Below, piece by piece: positions 9,903-19,882 of a stretch of DNA of 64,000 nucleotides. Position numbers and translations under genes: made by a program. Source of the DNA: Sinorhizobium sp. BG8 (GTDB lineage Bacteria; Pseudomonadota; Alphaproteobacteria; Rhizobiales; Rhizobiaceae); NCBI RefSeq assembly GCF_016864555.1, contig NZ_CP044011.1, positions 3,181,501-3,245,500 of the forward strand, given 5' to 3'. Under the pieces are notes generated by a model. It was not told where the DNA came from. It did not search any database and saw only the letters and a program-made list of their open reading frames with translations. Every line of letters starts with the position of its first letter. Position 1 is the stretch's first letter.

Positions 9903-10550
9903 ATGAAGAAGCTCGTTGCCGCCGTCGTCGCAACGCTCGTTCTGACTACCGGCATTGCACAAGCAGGCCAGAAGCAGCCGCAGGTCGACAACATCACCGT
10001 CGCCTCGGTGTCGTCGAGCACGTCGAAGACGGGCTGGCTGCAGGTCCTGTCCGAAGGAAAGCCTGCGAAGCGCGGCAAGAAATCCGTCAGCACCGCGCCG
10101 ATCGCCCGCGAACTTGTCGCATTCAAGGAGCGCGTCGCGCCGGGCACCATCATCGTCGTGAACTCGGAGCGCCGTCTTTACCACGTACTCGGCAACGGCA
10201 TCGCCATGAAATACGCCGTCAGCGTCGGCCGCGAGGGCTTCATCTGGACCGGGTCCAACACGGTCAGCCGCAAGGCTGAGTGGCCGACCTGGAACCCGCC
10301 GGAGGAAATGCGCGCTCGCGAAGCCAAGAAGGGGCATAACCTGCCGGTGACCATGAAGGGCGGCATCGACAATCCTCTTGGATCCCGCGCCATGTACCTC
10401 GGCTCAACCATCTACCGCATCCACGGCACCAACCAGCCTTCATCGCTCGGCAAGGCCATGTCGTCCGGCTGCATCCGCATGGCCAACGAGGATGTCGAGC
10501 ACCTCTATGCCCAGGTTACGGTCGGCACGAAAGTCATCGTGCGGGACTGA
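9903..10550 (+). CDS. L,D-transpeptidase, ErfK/YbiS/YnhG type
   Basis: Small periplasmic YkuD-domain enzyme of 215 residues. The signal peptide is MKKLVAAVVATLVLTTGIAQA. The catalytic domain covers about residues 75-215, with the conserved HGTNQPSSLGKAMSSGCIRM region holding the His and Cys (Cys near residue 190). It lacks the peptidoglycan-binding and scaffold parts of the large enzyme at 4508. Members of this family anchor outer-membrane proteins to, or crosslink, peptidoglycan; which applies here cannot be told. The frame is open 79 codons upstream, but GGGGAGA precedes the chosen ATG and the signal peptide starts there. Confidence 0.93.
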   Translation: MKKLVAAVVATLVLTTGIAQAGQKQPQVDNITVASVSSSTSKTGWLQVLSEGKPAKRGKKSVSTAPIARELVAFKERVAPGTIIVVNSERRLYHVLGNGIAMKYAVSVGREGFIWTGSNTVSRKAEWPTWNPPEEMRAREAKKGHNLPVTMKGGIDNPLGSRAMYLGSTIYRIHGTNQPSSLGKAMSSGCIRMANEDVEHLYAQVTVGTKVIVRD

Positions 10551-10622
10551 CCCGATCTCCCGAGGACGGCGATCACGCTCCGGCTTCGCCGTCCCTTCCA
10601 ATCGGTCCTGGAAATACAAGTC

Positions 10623-10644
10623 GCGCCCGGCACTCGCCGGGCGC
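10623..10644. terminator. GC-rich stem-loop between convergent genes
   Basis: Perfect 9-bp stem (10623-10631 with 10636-10644, 4-nt loop), located between the L,D-transpeptidase stop and the convergent PPOX gene stop. It is followed by CGTCGTTT, a poor T tract, so its terminator role is tentative. Confidence 0.4.
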
Positions 10645-10650
10645 CGTCGT

Positions 10651-11259
10651 TTACCACATCGTCTTGGCGGCCCGGCCCGGCCATTCGCGGTCGTAGGCCT
10701 CTCCGTCGAAACCGGCCTTTGCCGAAGCGAGCATCTGGCCGACGGTCGGCAGGCAATCCGTATTCCTGAATTTTTCCGGATTCCACAGATCCGCACGCAG
10801 CACGGCGCGGGCGCACTGCGAGTAGACCTCCTCGATCGTGATGACGACCACCGACCGCGGGTGCCGGCCATCCATCTCGAAACGCTTCGTCAGTGCCTCG
10901 TCTATGCGGACCACCGCCTTCCCGTTGATCCGCATGGTCGTGTTGGATCCCGGGATGAGGAACATGAGCCCTACTCGCGGATCGCGAACGATGTTGCTAA
11001 GCGAATCGACGCGGTTGTTGCCGCGCCAGTCGGGCAGCATGAGCGTGCGGTCGTCCTCGATGTGGATCACCCGATCCGCATCGCCCCGCGGCGAGCAGTC
11101 GAGGCCCTCCGGTCCGACCGTCGCCAGCGCCATGAACGGCGAGGCCTCGATCATCGCCCGGTACTCCGGAAGAAGGGTGTTCGTGACCTTGACGAGCGAG
11201 GCTTCGCCGGGCTCCCCATAGAGCGCATTCAGCTGTTCGACGGACGTGATGACGGTCAT
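10651..11259 (-). CDS. Pyridoxamine 5'-phosphate oxidase family flavoprotein
   Basis: 202-residue protein of the PPOX/FMN-binding split-barrel superfamily. The barrel is visible as FMALATVGPEGLDCSPRGD, then LMLPDWRGNNRVDSL, then RVGLMFLIPGSNTTMRINGKA, a pattern found in the putative FMN or F420-binding subgroup. True PNPOx would be longer and carry other substrate residues, so vitamin B6 oxidase activity should not be assumed. The ATG (11257-11259) is preceded by CGGAGAA. It stands alone between the small L,D-transpeptidase gene and the palindromic repeat element. Substrate unknown. Confidence 0.85.
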   Translation of the reverse strand: MTVITSVEQLNALYGEPGEASLVKVTNTLLPEYRAMIEASPFMALATVGPEGLDCSPRGDADRVIHIEDDRTLMLPDWRGNNRVDSLSNIVRDPRVGLMFLIPGSNTTMRINGKAVVRIDEALTKRFEMDGRHPRSVVVITIEEVYSQCARAVLRADLWNPEKFRNTDCLPTVGQMLASAKAGFDGEAYDREWPGRAAKTMW

Positions 11260-11284
11260 GTTGTTCTCCGGAGGGTGATTGCAG

Positions 11285-11509
11285 CTAGAGCGCGTTGCGG
11301 CTAGTCAGCCTTATTCTGCTAGATGAATTTGTGCCAAAAGCCGACGAGAATGGCGCAAATTCATCCGGCTTGAAGGGTTGGTCGAAACCGGGCGCCCGCG
11401 GCGTCGAAGGGTTTGGCCGTAGCTAGGGCTACGACCTTCTCCCCTCTTCAGGCGGATCATCCCGGTTTGGACCAGCAGAATCAGGCTGATTAACCGCAAC
11501 GCGCTCTAG
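11285..11509. repeat. Palindromic intergenic repeat element with 36-bp terminal inverted repeats
   Basis: The ends 11285-11320 and 11474-11509 are imperfect inverted repeats: 33 of 36 positions match, and both begin CTAGAGCGCGTTGCGG. Inside are a second inverted repeat (11322-11335 with 11352-11365, 13 of 14 matching) and a small hairpin (11419-11423 with 11428-11432). No ORF or transposase fits. This is the build of a MITE-like or RIME-like mosaic element of the kind known from rhizobial genomes. It sits between the divergent ends of the PPOX and antiporter genes; a direct target duplication is not evident. Confidence 0.7.
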
Positions 11510-11616
11510 GCCGATGCGCATCGCATCGTTGCATGACAGCCGCGTGACGAAAAGTACACGGTCGTGCCTGCGCCGCCGTCGCTACAGTTCCTGCTTCCTT
11601 GCCGCTGGCGCGGGGA

Positions 11617-13440
11617 TCATTCCGCCTCCGCCTCGTCGGCGTGATCGCGCTCCTCCTCTTCGGCGCGCTTGCGGCCGGTCCTGGCGGCCACGATGTCGGC
11701 CGGCTGGGCGATGCCCCGGATAAGCTGGCGCCCTGCATAGATACCGCCGACGATCTCCAGCGCGAACCGTTCGTCGTCCAGGTCGCGGAACTCCTCCACC
11801 ACGCGGGCTGCCGTTTCGAGATCCTCGCCGAGGAAATGCAGGGCCCTTTCCCCGAACGTCAGGGCCGATTCGAAGGTTTCACGGATCTGGTAGTCGACCC
11901 CCGTCTTGAGAAGGTCGATGGCGTGACCGCGGTCAAAGGCCCGGGCGAGTACCGGAACGAGCGGGAATTCGTGCTTGACGATTTCGGCGATCTTGATCGC
12001 CGCAGGCCGGTCGTCGATGCAGATGAGAATCGCCTTGGCGGTCGCCGCCCCCGCGGCATGCAGGATCTCGATGCGCGAACCATCGCCGTAGTAGACCTTG
12101 AAGCCGAACTCGGATGCATCGCGCACGAACTCCGCGTCCCTGTCGATAAGCGAGAGCGTATAGCCGCGCGCAAGCAGCGGCTGGCTGACGATCTGGCCGA
12201 AACGTCCGAAGCCGATCATCAGCACCGTGCCCTCGACGTTCTCCGGCAACTCCAGGTCGTCGACTTCCGGCACCTTCTTCGAGGCGAAGCGAGAATGCAG
12301 GAAGGTCGCAACCGGCGTCAGGATCATCGAGATGATGATGGTTGCAGTCAGTATGGCGTTGGTTTCTGCCTCGATCAGACCTGCAGAGACGGCAGCGGCA
12401 TAGAGCACGAAGGCGAACTCGCCGCCCTGCGCCATCAGCACCGCCCGCTCGAGGCTCTCGTTGTGGCAGGTGCCGAGCAGGCGGGCGACGCCGTAGATAA
12501 GCGCGCCCTTCACGCACATGTACGTGACGACGCTGATGGCGACGAGGTGCCAGTTCTCGGCGATGACGGCGAGGTCGAGCGCCATGCCCGCGCCAAGGAA
12601 GAAAAGCCCGAGCAATATGCCGCGGAACGGCTCGATATCGGCCTCGAGCTGATGGCGGAAGGAAGATTCAGAGAGGAGGACGCCGGCGAGAAAGGCGCCC
12701 ATCGCCATCGAGAGGCCGCTCATCTCCATGGCGAGCGCCGCCCCCAGGACGACCAGCAGCGCCGCAGCCGTCATCACTTCACGCGCATTCGACCGGGCGA
12801 GAATGAGAAACAGCGGGTTGAGCAGGTAGCGCCCCGCGACGATGAGCGCGCCGAGCGCCGCGATCGCGATGCCCACCGAAGCCCAGCGGTCGGCAACGGT
12901 CGTTTCGGCTCCGCCTGTGCCGAGCAGCGCGACGATCGCGAGCAACGGCACGATCGCGAGATCCTCGAAGAGCAGGATCGCGATGATGCGTTGCCCCTTC
13001 AGTGTCGAGATATCGCCTCGCTCCTCCAGCATCTGCATCACGATCGCAGTCGAGGTGAGCACGAAGCCGGTCCCGGCGACAAAGGAGGGAACCAACGGAA
13101 AGCCGAAAGCGACGCCGACCGCCGTCAGCCCGGCAATACAGGCAAGAACCTGCGTCGCGCCCACGCCGAAGATATCCTTCCGCATGCTCCACAGCTTGGT
13201 GGGCTGCATCTCCAGCCCGATGATGAACAGGAACATCACCACGCCGAGTTCGGCCACGTGGAGGATCGCCTTCGGGTCGGTGAAGAAGCCGAGCCCGAAC
13301 GGCCCGATCGCAAGCCCCGCGGCGATGTAGCCGAGCACCGAGCCGAGGCCCGCCCGCTTGAAGAGGGGCACGGCGACGACACCGGCCGTCAGCAGCACGA
13401 CCACCTGGGTCAGATCATGTGCGTTCTCTTCGAGAGCCAA
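11617..13440 (-). CDS. Monovalent cation:proton antiporter, CPA2 family (Kef/YbaL-like)
   Basis: Inner-membrane K+ (or Na+)/H+ antiporter or K+ efflux system. The 607-residue product starts at MALEENAHDLTQVVVLLTAG. Residues 1 to about 380 hold 12 or so hydrophobic segments of the Na/H exchanger fold, including FIIGLEMQPTKLW and GAFLAGVLLSESSFRHQLEAD. A cytoplasmic RCK/TrkA-N domain begins near residue 405 with the nucleotide-binding loop IGFGRFGQIVSQ. The C-terminal tail is rich in Glu, Arg and Ala. No KefF/KefG ancillary gene is adjacent. A glutathione-gated role as in KefB/C is possible but not shown. Confidence 0.93.
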   Translation of the reverse strand: MALEENAHDLTQVVVLLTAGVVAVPLFKRAGLGSVLGYIAAGLAIGPFGLGFFTDPKAILHVAELGVVMFLFIIGLEMQPTKLWSMRKDIFGVGATQVLACIAGLTAVGVAFGFPLVPSFVAGTGFVLTSTAIVMQMLEERGDISTLKGQRIIAILLFEDLAIVPLLAIVALLGTGGAETTVADRWASVGIAIAALGALIVAGRYLLNPLFLILARSNAREVMTAAALLVVLGAALAMEMSGLSMAMGAFLAGVLLSESSFRHQLEADIEPFRGILLGLFFLGAGMALDLAVIAENWHLVAISVVTYMCVKGALIYGVARLLGTCHNESLERAVLMAQGGEFAFVLYAAAVSAGLIEAETNAILTATIIISMILTPVATFLHSRFASKKVPEVDDLELPENVEGTVLMIGFGRFGQIVSQPLLARGYTLSLIDRDAEFVRDASEFGFKVYYGDGSRIEILHAAGAATAKAILICIDDRPAAIKIAEIVKHEFPLVPVLARAFDRGHAIDLLKTGVDYQIRETFESALTFGERALHFLGEDLETAARVVEEFRDLDDERFALEIVGGIYAGRQLIRGIAQPADIVAARTGRKRAEEEERDHADEAEAE

Positions 13441-13474
13441 GGGTCGTCCTCCGGTTCGCGCTGATCATTCGGAT

Positions 13475-13849
13475 TTAGCGAGGTTTTTCCGACTTGTCGC
13501 GGCTCATGCCCTTCTCTGCAAGCTCCGCCTCGTATTTCGCGAAGAGTTCACTGCCCTTTTCCCCGAGTTCCTTCAGGTAGGTCCAGGTGTAGATGCCGGT
13601 ATCGTGAAAATCGTCGAAACCAATTCTGACCGCATAGTTGCCCGTCGGCGTCATGGAGATGATGGCGACGTTACGTTTCCCCGGGACGGTTACCGCCTGT
13701 CCGGGCCCGTGCCCCTGCACTTCCGCAGACGGCGAGAGCACCCGCAGAAGCTCGGCGGACAGGTCGTAGCGCTTGCCGTCGTTGAAGGTCACCGAAAGCC
13801 GCTGGCGGTCCTTTGATACCCGAAGTTCCGTGGGCCAGGCGTCGGTCAT
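13475..13849 (-). CDS. DUF971 family protein
   Basis: 124-residue cytoplasmic protein of the DUF971 (gamma-butyrobetaine hydroxylase N-terminal-like) family. Visible family features are [18 protein letters not shown], the strand pattern [17 protein letters not shown] and the conserved [14 protein letters not shown]-like segment (here [17 protein letters not shown]). Homologues are often linked to iron-sulfur or Moco genes, and here moaA is the divergent neighbour, which fits. The ATG (13847-13849) follows AAGGAGAT. The tail is rich in Lys and Glu. Function not established. Confidence 0.9.
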   Translation of the reverse strand: MTDAWPTELRVSKDRQRLSVTFNDGKRYDLSAELLRVLSPSAEVQGHGPGQAVTVPGKRNVAIISMTPTGNYAVRIGFDDFHDTGIYTWTYLKELGEKGSELFAKYEAELAEKGMSRDKSEKPR

Positions 13850-14087
13850 GATCCAATCTCCTTGCTTTGCAGCCGTTTGCACTGCATCGCGCTACGACTA
13901 CTCCATAAGTCCCGAAACGGGAACGCCTTTTGCACGCCCTCCCCGGACGAAGCGGCCGGATGGCGGAGAGCCTTTTCCATTGATCGTCAGAGGGCATGCG
14001 CAGGTGCGGATTTGGTGCGATAATGGCGCCATGGCCTTGACGTCGCGTGACTTGCATCCGACATTCCGGGCCAGTGGAGATTATTAC

Positions 14088-15134
14088 GTGAACACGCGCC
14101 CCGGTCCGACATCTGACGCTCAGGCACTCACCGCCTCCGATCACCCCATGATCGATCCTTTCGGTCGTGCGGTCACCTATCTGCGCGTCTCCGTCACGGA
14201 CCGCTGCGACTTCCGCTGCACCTATTGCATGGCCGAGAACATGACCTTCCTGCCGAAGAAGGACCTGTTGACGCTGGAAGAGCTCGATCGGCTCTGTTCC
14301 GCCTTCATTGCCAAGGGTGTCCGTAAGCTTCGGTTGACGGGCGGCGAACCTCTTGTGCGCAAGAACATCATGTTCCTCGTGCGCGCCCTCGGCCGCCACG
14401 TCGAGGCCGGGCGGCTGGACGAGCTGACGCTGACGACGAATGGCTCGCAGCTCGCCAAACACGCCGCCGAGCTTGCGGACTGCGGTGTCCGGCGCATCAA
14501 CGTCTCGCTCGACACCCTCGACCCCGACAAGTTCCGCACCATCACAAGGTGGGGCGACATCGGCAAGGTGATGGAGGGCATCGATGCCGCCCAGGCCGCG
14601 GGCATCAAGGTCAAGCTGAATGCCGTGGCGCTCAAGGACTTCAACGATCACGAAGTTCCGGAGATGATCCGCTGGGCGCATGGTCGCGGCATGGACCTGA
14701 CCCTCATCGAGACCATGCCCATGGGCGAGATCGAGGAAGATCGCACCGACCGCTACATGCCGCTCTCGGAAATGCGAGAGCGTCTCTCCTCTGAATTCAC
14801 GCTCGTGGACAACGCCTACCGCACCGGTGGCCCGGCCCGTTATGTCACGGTTGCCGAAACGGGCGGCAGGCTCGGCTTCATCACGCCGATGACGCATAAT
14901 TTCTGCGAGAGCTGCAATCGCGTCCGCCTCACCTGCACCGGCACGCTCTACATGTGCCTCGGCCAGGAGGACGCCGCCGATCTCCGGGCGCCTCTGCGCG
15001 CCTCCGACGACGACGCGCTTCTTTCGCGTGCCATCGACGAAGCGATCACCCGCAAGCCCAAGGGGCACGATTTCATCATCGGCCGCAACAACCGGCCCGC
15101 CGTCTCACGTCACATGAGCGTAACCGGCGGCTGA
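14088..15134 (+). CDS. moaA: GTP 3',8-cyclase, molybdenum cofactor biosynthesis
   Basis: Radical-SAM enzyme that, with MoaC, converts GTP to cyclic pyranopterin monophosphate. 348 residues with the SAM cluster motif CDFRCTYC (C40, C44, C47), LTGGEPLVR, and the C-terminal cluster [13 protein letters not shown]. The protein ends in the Gly-Gly tail that MoaA needs for activity. The start is GTG at 14088 with TGGAGA before it; an internal ATG at residue 21 is less likely. No other moa gene is adjacent; mobA-mobB lie 4 kb downstream. It ends at a bidirectional terminator shared with the chemoreceptor gene. Confidence 0.95.
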   Translation: MNTRPGPTSDAQALTASDHPMIDPFGRAVTYLRVSVTDRCDFRCTYCMAENMTFLPKKDLLTLEELDRLCSAFIAKGVRKLRLTGGEPLVRKNIMFLVRALGRHVEAGRLDELTLTTNGSQLAKHAAELADCGVRRINVSLDTLDPDKFRTITRWGDIGKVMEGIDAAQAAGIKVKLNAVALKDFNDHEVPEMIRWAHGRGMDLTLIETMPMGEIEEDRTDRYMPLSEMRERLSSEFTLVDNAYRTGGPARYVTVAETGGRLGFITPMTHNFCESCNRVRLTCTGTLYMCLGQEDAADLRAPLRASDDDALLSRAIDEAITRKPKGHDFIIGRNNRPAVSRHMSVTGG

Positions 15135-15157
15135 CCGGTCGCACCAGGAGATAATGA

Positions 15158-15182
15158 AAACGGCCGGGAAACCCGGCCGTTT
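15158..15182. terminator. Bidirectional terminator between moaA and the chemoreceptor gene
   Basis: Perfect 10-bp stem (15159-15168 with 15172-15181), extendable by one A-T pair, with a 3-nt loop and A/T runs on both sides. Confidence 0.75.
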
Positions 15183-15208
15183 CTGTCTGGTAGCTTCAGG
15201 CTTACGGT

Positions 15209-17752
15209 TCAGGCCGCGTAGTTGCGACCCGACCCTTGGTCGGCGGACCGCGCAAACTCGCGGGTCTTGAAGTGGTCGATCTTCTGGTTGAGGACACCGA
15301 CCCGGTGGCGAAGGCCGTGGATCTCGGCTGTGTTCTCCTCGACCATCGTCGCGTTCTTCTGCGTGATCAGCTCGACCTCGTTCACGGCCCTGTTGACCTC
15401 GTTCAATCCCTCGTACTGCGCGACCGCGGAGGCCTCGATCGTGCTCACCAGCTGGTGGATCGAGGAAATGTGGCTGTTGATCACCGTCAGGGCCTCGCCC
15501 GTCTCGGTCACCAGCGAAACGCCGTTGCGTACCTGGCTGGAACTGTCCGAGATCAGCCCCTTGATCTCGCGGGCGGCGCCCGCGCATCGCTGGGCAAGCT
15601 CGCGCACTTCCTGTGCCACCACTGCGAAGCCGCGGCCGGCCTCCCCTGCGCGCGCCGCCTCGACACCGGCGTTGAGGGCGAGAAGGTTCGTCTGGAAGGC
15701 GATCTCGTCGATGACACCGATGATGGTGTTGATCTTCTCCGACGAACGGTTGATCGCCGCCATTGCGTCCACAGCCTTTGCAACCACCTGCTCCGAGCGC
15801 TGGGCGTAGCTGTGAGCCTCTTCGACGGAAACCGCCGTCTTCTGGGCGTTCTCCGACGTCGAACGGACGATGTCGGTCAGCTGGCGGAGTGCCCGCGAAC
15901 TTTCCTCGAGCGCCGAGGCCTGCTGCTCGGTGCGCTGGGCGAGATCGTCGGCCGATGCGGCGAGATTGCCGGCCCCGCCGCTGATTTCGAGCGTGGTCGC
16001 GCGGACGTCGGAAAGGGTCGCCCGGAGAGCCTCGACGGCGTTGTTGTAGGTCCGCGCCATCACCACGTACTCGGCGGCAAGCGCTTCCGTCATGCTTTCC
16101 TCGAGGTCACCCTCGGCAAGTTTGCCGAGCACGCCCGACAGCGCGTTGAGCGCCTCCATCTGTTCGGCCTCGATGCGGGCCTGTTCGGCCGCCCGACGCT
16201 CCTGCTCCTCGGCCGACAGCATGCGTTGCGCCTCGGCCTCCCGTTCGAGCCGCACGTTCTCGACCGCCGCATCGCGGAAGACCGCCACCGATCGGACCAT
16301 GTCTCCGATCTCGTCCCCGCGGTTGCGTCCCTCGATCACGATGTCGAGCTCGCCGCCGGCGAGCCTGGACATGGTTTCCGTGATCCGCTTCAGCGGAGCC
16401 CTCAGCGTTTCCACCAGCATGAGACCGCCGATGATCGCGAGGATCGTTCCGGCGACCATCGCGATGATCGATACGTCGGCGGAGCGCTGGCTGTCCTTCT
16501 TGCCGGCTTCCTGTGCGCTGCTGACGAAGCGTTCAAGCGTCTGGCTGGCGTCGGTAACATACGAACGTGCCTCCGCCGTGCTTGCCTGCCACTTCGTGCT
16601 GACCGACAGGAGATCCTGCGTTTCCTTCTCGATGGCAGCCAGCGACGGCGAAAGCGTCGTCGAAAGGTCCCGGAGCGCTGCATTTTTCGCGCCGAGCTTC
16701 GAGAGTTCGGCTGAGCTCGCGGCGACCGCCTTCAGGTCCGAAAGCACCAGGTCACGGCTCTCCGGATCAAGTTTGCGGTGCAGCTCGCTGATGTGGAGCC
16801 GGGCGTTGTCGATCTCATTGAAGGTGTCGCCCATCAATGCAATCAGGTTCTTCAGAAGCGCAATCTCGCCGTCCATGACGACGAACCGCTTGGCGGCGGT
16901 GTCGGAGTTCTTGCCTGCTTCCTTCAGGAAGTCGGCCTCGTATTTCGCGAGCTTGCTCAGAACCGGCATGAACTGGCTCTTCTTGGTTTCCAGGTCGTCG
17001 TTGCTGGCGACGATCGCCTCCACCTTGGCGATCTCGGCTTTCAGTCCCTCGAACTGCTGGCGCGTCTTCTCGGAGGCAATGGCATCCGATTGCGCAAGCT
17101 GCTTCAGAAGATGGGGAAGATAGGTTTCCGTCGCCTTGATCTTGTCCTCTGGCTTGACGGCAAGTGCCACCGGCTTGCGGAACTTGCCGATGCGCTCGGC
17201 GAGCCCCTGGTAGGCCGCGGCATCGAAGAGCAGTGTCTTGGCGAATTGTTCCTTCTCGCCCGATTCAGAGCGGATGACGCCGATCTGCTTTTCTGCAAAC
17301 TCGCCGTCGGCCGCCATCTGGGCCAGCGCCTGCTCGAGCGAGGCCGTCACCTGGTCGCGCTCGGCGTTGATCGCCCAGAGCGTATCGACCTGGCCCCGCA
17401 TCGTCTCCGAGAGCAGCACCACGGGCGCGATCTTGTCCTTGTCGGCCTGATCCCCCAGAAGGCCGTTGAGCGTTGCGATCCCCGCCGCTTGCTCGTCGAT
17501 ATGCATCGTCAGGGCCGCGCGCCGCGAATTGTCGGGCGCGTCGATGAAGTCCTGCAGGCTCGTCCTCAGGCGCTGGAAATCGGAGAGGCTGTTGATCGTT
17601 TCGCGGGTGACGGTCATGTGACCGTTAAGCGTTCTGGCGGTGAAGTATCCGACAAGCCCGATGCCGGCGATCAGCACGACGAGCGGAATGACGAAGAGCA
17701 GCACCTTGGTGACGATACGTCGGCGCTGCAGTAGGCGGTCGATGAAAGACAT
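15209..17752 (-). CDS. Methyl-accepting chemotaxis protein with long helical sensor domain
   Basis: 847-residue inner-membrane chemoreceptor. TM1 covers about residues 15-37 ([17 protein letters not shown]). A very long periplasmic region (about 40-425) is almost all predicted helix and has no Cache or PAS look, resembling a helical bimodular (HBM) type. TM2 is about 427-447. HAMP follows ([20 protein letters not shown]), with a second HAMP-like segment, then the signalling domain with hairpin [18 protein letters not shown] near residue 710. The C-terminus GRNYAA has no CheR/CheB docking pentapeptide. No che genes are near. Ligand unknown. Confidence 0.92.
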   Translation of the reverse strand: MSFIDRLLQRRRIVTKVLLFVIPLVVLIAGIGLVGYFTARTLNGHMTVTRETINSLSDFQRLRTSLQDFIDAPDNSRRAALTMHIDEQAAGIATLNGLLGDQADKDKIAPVVLLSETMRGQVDTLWAINAERDQVTASLEQALAQMAADGEFAEKQIGVIRSESGEKEQFAKTLLFDAAAYQGLAERIGKFRKPVALAVKPEDKIKATETYLPHLLKQLAQSDAIASEKTRQQFEGLKAEIAKVEAIVASNDDLETKKSQFMPVLSKLAKYEADFLKEAGKNSDTAAKRFVVMDGEIALLKNLIALMGDTFNEIDNARLHISELHRKLDPESRDLVLSDLKAVAASSAELSKLGAKNAALRDLSTTLSPSLAAIEKETQDLLSVSTKWQASTAEARSYVTDASQTLERFVSSAQEAGKKDSQRSADVSIIAMVAGTILAIIGGLMLVETLRAPLKRITETMSRLAGGELDIVIEGRNRGDEIGDMVRSVAVFRDAAVENVRLEREAEAQRMLSAEEQERRAAEQARIEAEQMEALNALSGVLGKLAEGDLEESMTEALAAEYVVMARTYNNAVEALRATLSDVRATTLEISGGAGNLAASADDLAQRTEQQASALEESSRALRQLTDIVRSTSENAQKTAVSVEEAHSYAQRSEQVVAKAVDAMAAINRSSEKINTIIGVIDEIAFQTNLLALNAGVEAARAGEAGRGFAVVAQEVRELAQRCAGAAREIKGLISDSSSQVRNGVSLVTETGEALTVINSHISSIHQLVSTIEASAVAQYEGLNEVNRAVNEVELITQKNATMVEENTAEIHGLRHRVGVLNQKIDHFKTREFARSADQGSGRNYAA

Positions 17753-18234
17753 GAAGTTCCCCGGCGTCCATATGTGACGTCATACCCGAGGTGGCGCGAT
17801 GCAAACGCAGGAATGCCGCGAAGGGCCGTGGTTGGTCCTTTCGCGGGCAAGCGGTTCGCTCGGCGGCTGTCTTCTAGCGGACAGGGCTCTGCCACCCTCG
17901 CCTCATGCGAGAGATCATTGGGGTAACGTTACGATAGGCAGCGAAACTTAAGGAATGCTCAAGAGAACGCGGCAGCAAATCGCACTCCGCGCGCCGCAAG
18001 CCCTGTGAACCGGGGCCTCCGCTCACCACCTACCCCGGCGTGACACGCCGGAGGAGGTCGCCGGTTTCGGGTCAACGCCCTTTGCGAAAACGGGGAGCCA
18101 AGGCATGGACGGCGAGCATCCGGGATCGCGACGTCCATTGCACAGATCGCCCTTTATTCCAGCGGCAGTCATTCCAATTGCGGACCTGCCGCTCTAAACC
18201 GGAAGGGTCGAGGGGAATCACGAGAATTCGCGGA
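17753..18234. other. Intergenic region between chemoreceptor and DMT transporter genes
   Basis: No supported gene. It must hold divergent promoters. A 10-bp palindrome GTAACGTTAC lies at about 17924-17933, upstream of the chemoreceptor gene. The frame open from 18040 belongs to the transporter gene but has no plausible start there. Confidence 0.45.
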
Positions 18235-19140
18235 ATGGATGCCACGGGGAATTTCAGGGGCGCGCTCTACATGGCGATCGCCATGGCCGCCTTTACTTGC
18301 AACGACGCACTGGTCAAGTCTCTGGCAAGCGAACTGAACACAGGCCAGATCATGTTCGTGCGAGGGCTGGTGACCACGCTCCTCGTCGCGGCAATCGCCT
18401 GGCGGACGCGCGCCATCGGCTCGCTAGGCGTCATGCTGCAGCCGGCGGTCGCCCTGCGGATGGCCGCCGAGATCGGAGCCTCTGTCACCTATATTTCCGC
18501 CCTCGGCGCAATGCCCATCGCCAACACCTCGGCGATCCTGCAGGCCCTGCCGCTGGCCGTCACGCTCGGGGCCGCCCTGTTTCTCTCCGAACCCGTCGGC
18601 TGGCGCCGATGGCTTGCGATCCTTGCCGGGTTCGTCGGGGTCATGATCGTGATCCGGCCGGGCCCGGAGGGCTTTTCGACCGCCGCGGGCTACGTCGTCG
18701 CCTCCGTCGTCTGTGCCGCCATCCGTGACCTGTGCACGCGCCGTATCGACCTCGCCGTTCCCGCCCTCACCATCACGGCAACCACTGCCGCCTCGATCAC
18801 GGTCGTCGGTGGGCTGCTGATCGTTCCGATGGGTGGCTGGCAGCCGATGGGAGGCTCCCTGATAGTCCAGATCGTTCTTGCCAGTTCGCTCCTTCTCGTC
18901 GGCTACCAATGCATCGTGCTGGCCATGCGCACGGGCGAAATCTCCTTCGTCGCCCCCTTCCGCTACACAGGACTGATCTGGGCGATCGCCATCGGCATCT
19001 TCGTCTTCGGCGATATTCCCGATGCCTGGATGTGCCTGGGTATTGCCATTATCGTCGGTTCCGGCCTCTATGCATTCTACCGCGAAAGCAACCGCAAGGG
19101 TCCCGCCTATGCTAAGGAATCGGTTGCGGAAACGCCCTGA
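18235..19140 (+). CDS. DMT-family (EamA) transporter
   Basis: 301-residue inner-membrane permease of the drug/metabolite transporter superfamily with two EamA repeats (about 10 TM). The first begins GALYMAIAMAAFTCNDALVK and ends with LAILAGFVGVMIVIRPGP; the second ends with CLGIAIIVGSGLYAFYRE. The substrate is unknown; homologues export amino acids or related metabolites. I chose ATG 18235 because the protein-like sequence begins there, though the upstream ribosome site is only AGGGGAATCACG. The stop is 89 bp before mobA. Confidence 0.88.
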   Translation: MDATGNFRGALYMAIAMAAFTCNDALVKSLASELNTGQIMFVRGLVTTLLVAAIAWRTRAIGSLGVMLQPAVALRMAAEIGASVTYISALGAMPIANTSAILQALPLAVTLGAALFLSEPVGWRRWLAILAGFVGVMIVIRPGPEGFSTAAGYVVASVVCAAIRDLCTRRIDLAVPALTITATTAASITVVGGLLIVPMGGWQPMGGSLIVQIVLASSLLLVGYQCIVLAMRTGEISFVAPFRYTGLIWAIAIGIFVFGDIPDAWMCLGIAIIVGSGLYAFYRESNRKGPAYAKESVAETP

Positions 19141-19229
19141 GAAGGGGAAGCTGGAAGCGGACAGTTCCGATCGCCTTGCATCCGTCGCGGATGCCCCGCG
19201 ATATCGCTGTCCACGAGAAGGAATGGCAG

Positions 19230-19882
19230 ATGTCTCAAGACGTGTCCGACCCGCGGCAGTGCAAGATCCCAGGCGTCGTTCTGGCAGGCGGAATGTCCTC
19301 GCGCATGGGACAGGACAAGGCGCGCATCCGGCTCGGCGGCATGAGCCTTCTCGATCGTGCCGTCAGGCGGCTTTCGCCGCAGGTCTCCACCGTTTCGATC
19401 AATGCGAACGGGCCGATCCTGATCGACCACGCAGATAATATGCCGGTCTTCGCCGATGCCGGTCCCTCGCGCGTGGGGCCGCTCGGCGGTATCCTCGCCG
19501 CGCTCGAGCGGACCCGCAGCGCGGACGCGACCGCGACGCATGTTGCGACCGTTCCGACCGACAGCCCCTTTTTCCCACCGATCTCGTCAGGCGGCTGCAT
19601 GGCGCGATCGATGATGCCGATAGAATTGTCGTCGCCCGCTCGCAGGCGGGCATGCATCCGGTCTTCGCGCTCTGGCCCGTCGCCCTGGCCGGTGACCTGA
19701 AGAGCTGGCTCGATGGCGGCGGTGCCCTGCGCGTGCGCAGCTTCCTCGAGCGGCACCAGGCCCGCGAGGTACTGTTTGCCCCGCTCGATACGCCGCGCGG
19801 CCCCTTCGATCCCTTCTTCAACATCAACACGCCCGATGATCTCGACGAAGCCGAGAACTGGTTGTGGACCCTGGAAAGATGA
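19230..19882 (+). pseudogene. mobA: Molybdenum cofactor guanylyltransferase, frameshifted
   Basis: MobA attaches GMP to molybdopterin to make MGD. The N-terminal half reads normally (IPGVVLAGGMSSRMGQDKAR, then GPLGGILAALE and TVPTDSPFFP). Its frame then leaves the family pattern at about 19575. The C-terminal half (MHPVFALWPVALAGDLKSWL to the stop at 19880-19882) continues in another frame. One extra base in the run CCCCTTTTTCCC (19565-19576) would restore SPFFPTDLVRRLHGAIDDAD and a 217-residue protein of normal size. The start ATG 19230 follows GAAGGA. The stop overlaps the mobB ATG. Either a real null allele or a homopolymer error. Confidence 0.85.

Noticed and set aside
13850-14087. Molybdenum cofactor riboswitch before moaA
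   Set aside because: No conserved motif or convincing structure recognised in the 238-bp gap.
19565-19576. Programmed ribosomal frameshifting in mobA
   Set aside because: MobA is not known to use it, no stimulatory element was seen, and two other unrelated genes show the same homopolymer defect.
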